A DNA stretch of 64,000 bases, taken from Phaeosaccion multiseriatum (taxonomy: Eukaryota; Ochrophyta, other classes). Positions 24,301-33,219 of this stretch are shown here, piece after piece (position 1 is the stretch's first letter; each line of letters begins with the position of its first letter). The DNA is taken from NCBI GenBank assembly GCA_965112735.1, contig OZ218952.1, forward strand, positions 3,472,001 to 3,536,000. Reading direction: 5' to 3'. The position numbers and the translations under genes are program-made. The notes below the pieces were generated by a model. The model was given only the letters and a program-made list of their open reading frames with translations. It was not told the origin of the DNA and did not search any database.

Positions 24301-25760
24301 AACGCCTCGTAGCACTGCACCGCCGTTGTGGCCCCCGAGGACAAGTCCTGCCATGGGGGATACAGGGGGTCAGGATCATGTACGGTGTCAGTGTCAGGGG
24401 TGTCAGGATCTTCTGCCCCCTCCCATCTACTGCCATCCCTCCTAGTGCCGTCAGGATCATTCTTCGTATCAAGGTGTCAGGACTTTCTGCCCCACCCCTC
24501 CTCTCCCCTACCCTCCCCTACCCTGCCCCCACCCCCGGGTCCAGTAAAGGGTGTCAGGGCATCTTACTACCCTCCCGGTCATCCATCGTAAACTGCCATC
24601 CATCCCATCCTATACATTTCCATCTTTACAAATTGTTACGTAACCATGACGTCAGATGAGCAAGCCTCCTGCCTCTTCCCTCACCCCTCACCTCTGCTAC
24701 TTGAATAACATGATCCCTCCTGCCTCTTCCCTCACCCCTCACCTCTGCTACTTGAATAACATGATCCCCTCACCTCTGCTACTTGAATAACATGATCCCC
24801 TCACCTCTGCTACTTGAATAACATGATCCCTCGGGGGCGGGGGGGGCTGCTCCCTCTCCAGCCTTGCCCGGAGCTCCTCCTGTGCGCGTCGCTCCATCTC
24901 GCGGGCATGATCCATGCGCTCTCTCGCTTGGCGGCGTAGCTCCTCCTCCGCCTCGGGGGTGAGGGCCCCATCCTGCTTTTTGACATTTTGATGATTCACA
25001 CGACAAGTGTGAATGGAGGGTGGGCATGTGGTGGGCATGTTGGTAATGTGGGTAACGCCGCTCCCCCATCCCACTCTCGCTCTCTCCATCCCTCACTCCT
25101 CCTCTCGAAGCTTCTTCCTCCCTCGCCTCCCCCTCTCTATATCTCCGCCTCTCTCGACCGCTCTCTCCACTCTCTCGCCCATCCCCCCCTCTGTCTGCCT
25201 CTCTCTCCCTCCCTCGCCCTCTCCCTCTCTTTCTCCCTCTCTCTTCCTCCTACTCTTCCATCCCCCTCCCTCTCTCCCTGTCTCTCTCTCCCTCCCTCCC
25301 CCTCTCCCTCTCTCTTCCTATCCCTCTCCCATCCTCTTCTCTCTCTGTCTCTCTTACCCCTCCCTCACCCTCCCCCTCTCCTTCCTCTCCCTCTCCCATC
25401 CCCCCCTCTCTCTGTCTCTCTCCCTCCACACCCACCCTACCCCACCCCCCCCACCCACCTGCCCCTCCCTCAGCCTCTTCTCCTTGAGTAGTTTGATAAC
25501 CCCTCCTACACCCCTATCCCTCATGTCGTCTGCAAGGTCCAATGGGCTTTGGCCTGAAGAGAGAAGGTGGGATAGAGAGAGAGAGAGAAGAGTGAGGGAG
25601 GGGAGAGAGAGGAGATTGATGTGTATAGATATAGACAGAGAGAGGTAAACCGAGGAGAGGGATAGAGAGAGAGAAAGAGCGAGAGACAGAGAGCAGAGAC
25701 AGAGAGCAGAGACAGAGAGGGCGAAAGTGTAAGTCAGTGAAAGTGTCGGATCGACAGAGT

Positions 25761-25791
<31 letters not shown>

Positions 25792-25840
25792 TCATGCAGA
25801 GGGAAAGGAGAGGAGAGAGCGATAGAGAGAGACACACACA

Positions 25841-25877
<37 letters not shown>

Positions 25878-28387
25878 TGTGTGTGTGTGTGTGCGTCAGA
25901 GCGACAGTCGACCTGCTCGATCGAGAGACGCCCCCACGTCCACGCCCCCTTCTGTGGCCAGCCAGGTTACCGCTTCCTCATGGCCGCGAAGCACCGCGAG
26001 GTGGACGGGAGACATTCCCCTCTTGTTGCGGAGGGATAGGTCCGCTCCTGCGAGGGGCAAGGATGGCAGTGGATGGCAGTGGATGGCAGTGGATGGCAGT
26101 GGAAGGCCGTGGATGGGGTGGGGTGGGGTGCGTGTAGGGGGGGGGGAGAGGGAATGGGGAAGCGGAGATGGGATGTCCGTTAATGGGGAGGAGGAGATGG
26201 GATGTCCGTTAATGGGGAGGAGGAGATGGGATGTCAGTTAATGGGGAGGAGGAGATGGCATGTCCGTTAATGGGGAGGAGGAGATGGGATGTCAGTTAAT
26301 GGGGAGGAGGAGATGGGATGTCAGTTAATGGGGAGGAGGAGATGGGATGTCAGTTAATGGGGAGGAGGAGATGGGGTGTCAGTTAATGGGGAGGAGGAGA
26401 TGGGATGTCCGCTAATGGGGAGGAGGAGACAAGGGGCAGAGAGGGGAGGAGGAGACAAGGGCCAGAGAGAGGAGGAGGACGAACGTCAAGTTGTGCCTCG
26501 TAAGCAAAGCTCGTTACAGTTACAGTGACACCAATCCTCTTGTTGCTTGCTCGCTCCCTCCCTCCCTCCTCCCCCCTTCTCCATCACCTCCCTCCCTCCC
26601 TCCCTCCCTCCCCCCCTCCCTCCATCTGTATCACCAATTCGCCTACCTGCCAGTGCGAGAAGTCTGAGGACGCCCGTGTGTCCTCCATATGCTGCAGCAT
26701 GCGCCACGCTGTCCCCCGTGAGCCAAGTCGTGTCCGAAACAATATCGAACCCCATCTTTGGAATATCGAGCAAAGCGAATTAACGTATGGAGATGGGGCA
26801 GTGCACAAGAAAGAAAGACGCTAAGGGAGGGCGGCAAGTGACAACTCAACTCAACACCCCCCTGAGGACAACTCCCCAGGGGGGAGGGGGGCATTTCCTT
26901 GGTCTTATGCACCAAGAGAGAGGCATATGGGCAGAGGTCAGAGAGGAGCTTTCTACTCTACTCTTCTCCCTCCCTCCCTCCCTCCCTCCCTCCCTCCCTC
27001 CCTCCCTCCCTCCCTCCCTCCCTCCCTCCCTCCCTCCCCTCCCTACTATTTACGTCCCCTCTATCCCTCCTTCCCTCCCTCCGTCCCTCCCTTTCCTCCT
27101 CCTCCCTCCCTCCCTCCCTCCCTCCCTCCCTCCCTCCCTCCCTCCCTCCCTCCCTCCCTCCCCCCCTCCATCCCTCCCCCTCCCTCCCTCCCCCTCGTCC
27201 CTCCCTCCCTCCCTCCCTCCCTCCCTCCCTCCCTCCCTCCCTCCCCTCCCTACTATTTACGTCCCCTCTATCCCTCCTTCCCTCCCTCCGTCCCTCCCTC
27301 CCTCCCTCCCTCCCTCCCTCTCACTTCGCATGCAAGCACTTTGAGTACGTCGGGTTTGCCGAGTAACGCAGCGAGGTGTGCAAGGCCCTTCCCGTCCCCC
27401 GTGCGGAGGGAGCGCAGGGTCTAATGGAGACAAGCAGATTAGAGGGCATAGAGAGAGGGAGGGGCTTAGTCTCGAGTGACAGGGTGTAGAGAAGGACCAA
27501 GAGGGGAGGAGGGAGGAGGGAGGAGGGAGGAGGGAGGAGGGAGGAGGGAGGAGGGAGGAGGGAGGAGGGAGGAGGGAGGAGGGAGGAGGGAGGAGGGAGG
27601 AGGGAGGAGGGAGGAGGGAGGAGGGAGGGGCTGAGTCTCGAGTGAGAGGGCGTAGGGTCTGTGGTCTAACGGCACACCAAGGGGGGGAGAGCCCTGACCT
27701 ATGCAATGCACACCACTGGGGGGAGAGCCCTGACCTATGCAATGCGCACCAAGGGGGGGAGAGCCCTGACCCATGCAATGCAAACCTGCAAGCCCCGTCA
27801 CAAAACCTGCGTAGTCCCCCCCCTCCTCTCTCCCACCCCTTGTCTCAAGCAATGTGTCTCACGCACGCACGCACCTCAACCCCATCCCTCCGTGCCGCTC
27901 TGCGGAGGGCTGCCACGTTGCTGCGCTGAATCAAGTCCAACAGGCGCTGCAGGAGGGAGGCCTGGCCATGGCTCTGGTACCTGGTGTCAGGATCCATGTG
28001 GTTGCCCATATGATCTGAAATGGCACTGTTGAGGCTGCTGCTGCCCACGCGACTGCTTGTGCTGGTCGTGCCGTTGCTTCTCTCCACCGCGGTCATAGAT
28101 GGAAGGCCCTCCTCCTCCTCCCCCTCCTCCTCCTCCTCCTCCCCCTCCCCCTCCTCATAGGATGTGTCATGGTAACGGTTGTAACCGTCGTCCCTAACCT
28201 CCGTGCCCTTATCCACCCTCCCTCTCAAGCTGCTTGACGCTCTCTTGCGCTTCCTCCTCTTGGTGTGGGACGACACTGAAACTGCCAGGGGCGGAGAACA
28301 TCCACTGCCATCTTGTCCTCTTCCTATCCCTCCCCATCCACTGCCATGTGGGTGGTCCTGGCGGTGGTCTTCCTCATCGCTGGACAT
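16365..28387 (-). CDS. ankyrin-repeat / coiled-coil / triple EH-domain protein (Eps15-like), 21 exons
   Basis: Exons (minus): 28387-27875, 27420-27325, 26755-26647, 26047-25913, 25553-25459, 24972-24805, 24347-24267, 24052-23972, 23657-23160, 22860-22752, 22388-21505, 21345-21250, 21052-20836, 20394-20192, 19854-19608, 19229-18791, 18235-17875, 17455-17369, 17054-16977, 16743-16636, 16478-16365. Every join keeps phase; 1572 aa. Residues about 150-316 are ankyrin repeats (GKGLAHLAALLGKPDVLKVL, GDSVAHAAAYGGHTGVLRLL, GMSPVHLAVLRGHEEAVTWL). About 320-1070 are charged coiled coil. EH domains lie near 1070-1160, 1225-1320 and 1474-1572. Calcium-type loops include DKDGNGLLSQQE and DVDKDGCLNKEE. EH domains bind NPF-type peptides in endocytic adaptors, so a role in membrane traffic is likely. 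The ATG at 28387 is the conservative start; a phase-0 acceptor at 28430 could instead join this gene to the exons at 28699-31604. Confidence 0.85.
16549..16618. repeat. (CA)n microsatellite
   Basis: About 33 CA units in the last intron of the ankyrin/EH gene. Confidence 0.95.
18240..18542. repeat. G-rich minisatellite with TTTTGGGG units
   Basis: About 16 copies of GGTTTTGGGGTTGTGGTG with an 18-21 bp period, filling the intron between exons 16 and 17 of the ankyrin/EH gene. On the plus strand it could form G-quadruplexes; on the transcribed RNA it is C/A-rich. Long plus-strand ORFs over it are artefacts. Confidence 0.9.
19371..19555. repeat. CCCT/CTCT polypyrimidine array
   Basis: Imperfect CCCTCT/CCCTCC array in the intron between exons 15 and 16 of the ankyrin/EH gene (purine-rich in the transcript). 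Confidence 0.9.
22393..22640. repeat. (GGGA)n microsatellite, about 58 units
   Basis: Nearly perfect GGGA array occupying most of the intron between exons 10 and 11 of the ankyrin/EH gene (CCCT sense in the transcript, directly before the 3' splice site at 22388). Confidence 0.95.
23700..23944. repeat. (GGGA)n microsatellite, about 57 units
   Basis: GGGA array with a few GGTA and G-run variants, again placed just upstream (transcript sense) of a 3' splice site, that of exon 9 at 23657. Confidence 0.95.
24061..24260. repeat. minisatellite of GTCGAGAG / GTCGATAT words
   Basis: About 200 bp built from GAGTCGATATTGAGGGTCGA and GAGGGTCGATATCATGTG units filling the intron between exons 7 and 8 of the ankyrin/EH gene. 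Confidence 0.9.
24670..24832. repeat. tandem copies that duplicate a 5' splice site
   Basis: The word CACCTCTGCTACTTGAATAA followed by CATGATCCC occurs four times. In transcript sense each copy ends with CAGAG|GTGAGG, the 5' splice site of exon 6, so four equivalent donors lie within 130 bp. Only the promoter-proximal one (exon end 24805) keeps the frame open; reading through the next copy reaches TAG. Confidence 0.8.
26160..26470. repeat. 29-bp minisatellite, about 10 copies
   Basis: Units of GGGATGTCAGTTAATGGGGA plus GGAGGAGAT, with CAGTT/CCGTT alternation, inside the intron between exons 3 and 4 of the ankyrin/EH gene. Confidence 0.9.
26969..27321. repeat. (CCCT)n arrays
   Basis: Two CCCT arrays separated by an internal duplicated segment (CCTACTATTTACGTCCCCTC near 27042 and again near 27248), so a block of about 206 bp is itself duplicated. 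It lies in the intron between exons 2 and 3. Confidence 0.9.
27455..27790. repeat. compound minisatellite
   Basis: A (GGAGGGA)n array at 27504-27628 is bracketed by direct repeats of AGTCTCGAGTGA (near 27470 and 27634). It is followed by 3-4 copies of a roughly 36-bp unit containing GAGAGCCCTGACCTATGCAA. All are in intron 1 of the ankyrin/EH gene. Confidence 0.85.
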
Positions 28388-28698
28388 GCACTCTTCCTTT
28401 CCGTGCGCATTCGTATCGTGGGAAGTCTGCTGGACCGACCAACCGACCAACCAACCCAATGGCATTGAGAAGATTCGATATGAAACAAGTCGGGGCACAG
28501 AGAGGAGAGAAAAACACAAGCACAAACGTAAAGACAATTAACACAGAGACAATCACTACCGAATGCTAAGCTGAAAGGGGCAGGCACATAGACCTCCTCC
28601 TCCTCCTCCCCGTGCCTGCCCCGTGCCTGACCGTCTGTCGCCATCTGGTACTGTCCTTCCGTCCCTGCCTTCTCTCTGCAAGCCTAGGCCTCCCTCAC

Positions 28699-29649
28699 CT
28701 CCGGCCGCACAGCGTCGTCGAGCTGCCGATTGGCGAGCTCAGCGCCGAAGATGTCACGCGCGAGGAGGGCAAATGTCGCCGGAGAGTCCACCGTGGGCTG
28801 GGGGTGTTGGAGCAGGCATATGGGCAGGCATATGGGTAGGCATATGGGCAGGCATATGGGTAGGCATATGGGCAGGCATATGGGTAGGCATATGGGTAGG
28901 CATATGGGCAGGAATATGGACAGGCATATGGACAGGCATATGGACAGGCATATGGGCAGCAGTTGGAGATGCAGAGTAACAGGGCAATCAGGCATATGGG
29001 CAGGTATATGGGCAGGCATATGGACAGGCATATGGGCAGCAGTTGGAGACGCAGAGTAACAGGGCAATCAGGCATATGGGCAGGCATATGGACAGGCATA
29101 TGGGCAGCAGTTGGAGATGCAGAGTAACAGGGCAATCAGGCATATGGGCAAAGAGGACGGATGAGTGGAGACACGGAGGGGGGGGGAGGAGGGGGAGGGG
29201 AGGAAGGGGGGGGGGGGGGGAGAGAGGGTAGGGGGAGAGAGTGAGCAAGAGGGGGAGAGAACAACAGAGAGGGAACGAAGAAGCCCGAGAGAGAGGTTTC
29301 CAGCCCGCCACTCGCACACACATACGCACGCACGCACGCCCACGCCCACGCCCACGCCCACTCCCACCTGAATGTGCACTGCCAGCAGCTGCTTGTTGAA
29401 GAAGAGCGGCGCTCCGTGCTGACCCTCCGCAGCGTTCGTGGCCGGGGACTGCCCCCCCTGGGCCTGCCCCCTCTGTATTGCGGCCTCGTTGTTCTCGTTG
29501 GGCTCGTGGGGGGACTCGTTTGGGTCGATGGAGTAGTGCAAGCGCTTGTGGTCCAGGCGGTCGACGGTTACAGGGAGGCTCTGCTTGCTGCCTCCGTTCA
29601 AGTGGCATACGAGCTCCGCCACAGGCAGAGGCGGTCTTTGTGTGTGTGT

Positions 29650-29708
<59 letters not shown>

Positions 29709-29930
29709 GGTGGGTGGATCGGAGGGGAGGTGGTGGGGTGGGGAGGTGGGGAGGTGGATAGGTCGTTGGTTGATGGGAAGAGGGGGTGGTGGTAGACGAG
29801 AGAGAGAGAGAGACAGAGAGAGAGGGAGAGAGAGAGACAGAGAAAGAGAAAGAGAAAGAGAGAGAGAGCGAGAGAAAGAGGAAGAGAGGGGGAGAGAGAG
29901 AAAGAGAGAAATTGGTAAAGAAAGAGAAGA

Positions 29931-29961
<31 letters not shown>

Positions 29962-31604
29962 AAGAGAGAGAGAGAGAGGGAGAGAGAGAGAGAGAGAGGG
30001 AGAGAGGAGAGAGACGCAGTAATAGATGGGATGGAGAGCTGTGTATCGAGGGAAACCCATTTGTGAAGTGAAGGCTGTTCGCTGTCGCCAATGCTCAGCC
30101 CAACAGGACCAACATACGATGATACGCTTCGCTGCACTGAGAATATAAAAGCGAAACTGCATCAGTCGATCGCCATCACTTCACTTCATGTCTCTCTCTC
30201 AGAAAAGCCAAAGGCATGGGGGCATTCTTACCCCAAGGCTCCGTGATCATGATGGCTCCGTCGCTGCTGTAGCACCAACTGCTGCTGCTGAGAATGGTCT
30301 TTGGCCGCCCACGCGTCGATAATCTTCATCTCCAGCTCGTCCTGCAGCTCTTCGCTGATAGGGTCTGCGGCTTTGAGCACGCCATCGATGTCGATCTCAG
30401 AGGAGCCGACCGTCTCCACGTAGTCGCAGGCACAGGCGGCGAGGGCCCCGGCCGCAAGGGGCTTAAAAAGAACGGCAGGAAGGAGGCGGATAACGGCGGG
30501 GTGGGCCTCCCCTGAGAAAAAGCGACAACGGATGGGGGGTGGGGGGGATCGGGTCATGCGGGGCGGGGGTGAGAGAGGAGGAGGAGGAGGAGCAGGAGGA
30601 GGAGGAGGAGGAGGAGGAGGAGGAGGAGGAGGAGGAGGAGGAGGAGGAGGAGGAGGAGGAGGAGGAGGAGGAGGAGGAGGAGGAGGAGGAGGAGGAGGAG
30701 GAGGAGGAGGAGGAGGAGGAGGAGGAGGAGGAGGAGGAGGAGGAGGAGGAGGAGGAGGAGGAGGAGGAGGAGGAGGAGGAGGAGGAGGAGGAGGAGGAGG
30801 AGGAGGAGGAGGAGGAGGAGGAGGAGGAGGGAGGGAGGGGGGGGGGTAGCACTGTCCCGCTCTTTGAACCTTGCCAGATGGCACTGAGCGTTGTCTAAAG
30901 CAAAGGCTTCATTCGCCCACGCCCTCCTCCCGTCCGATGTCTTCCACACACTTGCACAGCTACGACTGCTGCTGGCTCGCCATCGGAAGGTCGGGATAGA
31001 AGGGTTGTCTGTGCTTGCTTCATTGATTGATTGATTGCAAACGTCGGATCAAAGTCTTACGGAACATACCTGGAGTGAAGAAGTGCACGAGGCATGAGAG
31101 GGCCGCGGCAGGCCCGCTCAGCAAGTGTGAGCCTGCGACCACGCACAGAAGCCCATCGAGGTGGACGAAGAAGCCGCTTCCCTTGTCCTCGAGTGGGTAG
31201 CTGGTCGTGATGAGGCACACGGTCTGGTGGTGGGCGTTGCTGGCGGCCAGCAGCCTCTCCTGCTCGGCTTGCTCTTCGTTCAGCCCCCCCTGGTCTGCGA
31301 GGAGAGCTGCTGCCTTCTCTCTCCTTTCGCGCTCCGCAGCCTCCGCAGCTGCTTGCCGATAGGAGGATAGCTGGCTCCCGACACTACTGCTGTGCATGCT
31401 GTGAATGCTGTCTTCTTCAGTTCCATGTGTCGTCGATCTCTCGCTTCGTCTCCTGCGCCCCACCAACGTAGCCCCGAAGTCTTTTCTAATGTCACCTCCT
31501 TCTTCGGCGCGACTTCTCTCTCTCTTACTCCCTCCCGTGCTGCCAAGGCTTCTCAAGGGGGGGCGAGTAGAGGCTCCTATCCCCGGGGTCGCGGCTACTG
31601 ACAT
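28699..31604 (-). CDS. trypsin-fold (serine-peptidase-like) protein, catalytic Ser apparently replaced
   Basis: Exons (minus): 31604-31070, a less certain exon about 30975-30855, 30511-30232, 29635-29368, 28797-28699. The ATG at 31604 gives MSVAATPGIG. After a charged N-terminal region comes TSYPLEDKGSGFFVHLDGLL and CVVAGSHLLSGPA, which matches the GSGFxV...TxAHVL entry of trypsin-2 type peptidases and keeps the His. Near the C-terminus HYSIDPNESP and EGQHGAPLFFNKQLLAVHI match the Y..DT...G.SG.P.F....L.G.H block, but His sits where Ser is expected. The last exon (DSPATFALLARDIFGAEL) ends on a donor in phase 0 with an acceptor at 28430, so the protein may run on into the ankyrin/EH gene. The joins around 30855-30975 are uncertain because of the GGA array beside them. 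Function unknown. Confidence 0.6.
28813..29150. repeat. minisatellite of GGCATATGGGCAG words
   Basis: About 12 tandem copies of a 12-bp unit (GGCATATGGGCA/GGCATATGGGTA), then three copies of a roughly 70-bp unit joining this word to CAGTTGGAGATGCAGAGTAA. It lies in the intron before the last exon of the peptidase-like gene. Confidence 0.9.
29638..30015. repeat. (TG)n plus GA-rich microsatellites
   Basis: A TG array (29638-29700), a GGTG/GGAG stretch, then an AGAG/GAAA array (29797-30015), together filling one intron of the peptidase-like gene. Confidence 0.9.
30573..30830. repeat. (GGA)n microsatellite, about 85 units
   Basis: A nearly perfect GGA array of about 255 bp. It gives poly-Gly, poly-Glu, poly-Pro, poly-Ser or poly-Leu ORFs in other frames, none of which should be taken as protein. 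Phase of the flanking exons puts it in an intron. Confidence 0.95.
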
Positions 31605-31836
31605 CTGCGCTTGCTTGGTCAGCAAGGTCAGAAAAGACAGATCACCTCAGGCCAAGAGCACCCCCACTTGGTAATCAATGCGTCGAAACATTTCTTTCTT
31701 GTTTTTTCATTGTTCCCCCCTTTTCTGGCGTTTCCCGGGATCTGTGAGTCTGGAGTGGAGGAGGAGGCGACATAGCATACAAACACTCCCAAGCAAAGAC
31801 GATCCAAGACCACACCAAAAGGTGTGCAGTGCTGCA
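31605..31836. promoter_or_regulatory. divergent promoter region between peptidase-like gene and formyltransferase
   Basis: 230 bp between opposed start codons. If the upstream ATG at 31678 is used for the formyltransferase the gap falls to 73 bp. No defined promoter element is recognised. Confidence 0.4.
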
Positions 31837-33173
31837 ATGGCGAGGACGGCAGGGTTGGGCACTGCTTCTACTCCGTCAGCTCTGGAAAAGAAGGCAAGGG
31901 CCGTCTCCTCCCGAGCACAGCAGGTGCAACACCGAGCACCACTCCTTCTGGCCATGCTCCTCATCCTTCTCAACCTCAACAGAGGAGCAGCAGCTGCAGC
32001 AACAGCGGCAGCGTCCAGAGGTAGGACGATGAGGGTGTCGGCTCTTACGTTTCAGCCTTCTTGGTTGGGAGGAAAGGCGTCCACCAGCAGCTATAGCAGA
32101 CGACCGAGCGATGGAAAGCGACCGCGTTGCAGTACGGAGCAGCAGCAGTTTGGGCTGCGCAAAAGGCGGCATGAGGGTGCCCGAAGAGCATTGCACTCAA
32201 GGACAGCCCTCGCATCAGCAGGAGCTGCTACAGTTGCCGGGGGCGGGGGGGAGGGCGAAAGGCATCGGGTTGTCTTTCTGGGGACTCCAGATGTGGCGGC
32301 GGAGGCACTGCAGCTGCTGTTCGAGGCGTCTGACCGGGGAGAGGGAGGGGGCTTTGACATTTGCGCGGTCGTGACGCAGCCGCCCAAACCTGCCGGTAAG
32401 ATCTCGACAGACGGGCTGACAATGGGCGCTCGAGACCCCTTCTCGACGTTCTCCGTGTGAAGTCACCTCCGTTTGGGGTTTACGGGGGTGTCTGTGCATC
32501 ACGCTCTCTCTGGCGTCCCTTTATCCTCTTCTTTAACCCTGTCCACTCCCCTGAATGGACACACACACATACATACGTTCGTCTGTTGACTGACTCTGCA
32601 TGCACATTTATCACCTCTTGCGTCCCATCCGCCACACACACACACAGGAAGGAAGAGGAAGCTGACCCCGTCCCCGGTGCAGCTGCTGGCCGATTCAAGG
32701 GAGGTGCCCGTGCTGGCGCCTGAGAAGGCCAAGGACGAAGACTTCTTGCAAGCCTTACGCGACCTTGAGCCTGAACTGTGCATCACGGCCGCCTACGGAC
32801 AGGTTGGTAGTCTGGGCTGCCCATGGTTCACAACTGGTGGCGATGGAACGAAACGGATCATCGCTGGATGCATATCTCTCCTTTTCTTGCTCCTCATGTC
32901 GTCGCAAGACCTTTTGTGCGTTCATGACACACTCCATCCACCCATCGCTCCCTCGCTCATCAGTTCTTGCCGCGAAAGTTCCTGGAAATCCCTCCCCTGG
33001 GCACTCTCAACGTGCACCCGTCCCTGCTGCCCCTGTGGAGGGGCGCCTCCCCCGTGCAGAGAAGCCTTGAGGCAGGGGACAGCGTCACGGGGGTATCGGT
33101 CCTCTTCACGGAGCTTAAGATGGACTCGGGGCCCATCGTTAGGCAGGTGGGGGCGTGCGTGGGTCTCTCTCTC

Positions 33174-33219
<46 letters not shown>

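Noticed and set aside
30228-30884. 218-aa proline-rich ORF (and poly-Gly, poly-Glu, poly-Leu counterparts)
   Set aside because: Produced by the GGA array at 30573-30830. Only its last part (30511-30232) has real protein composition and phase-compatible splice sites.
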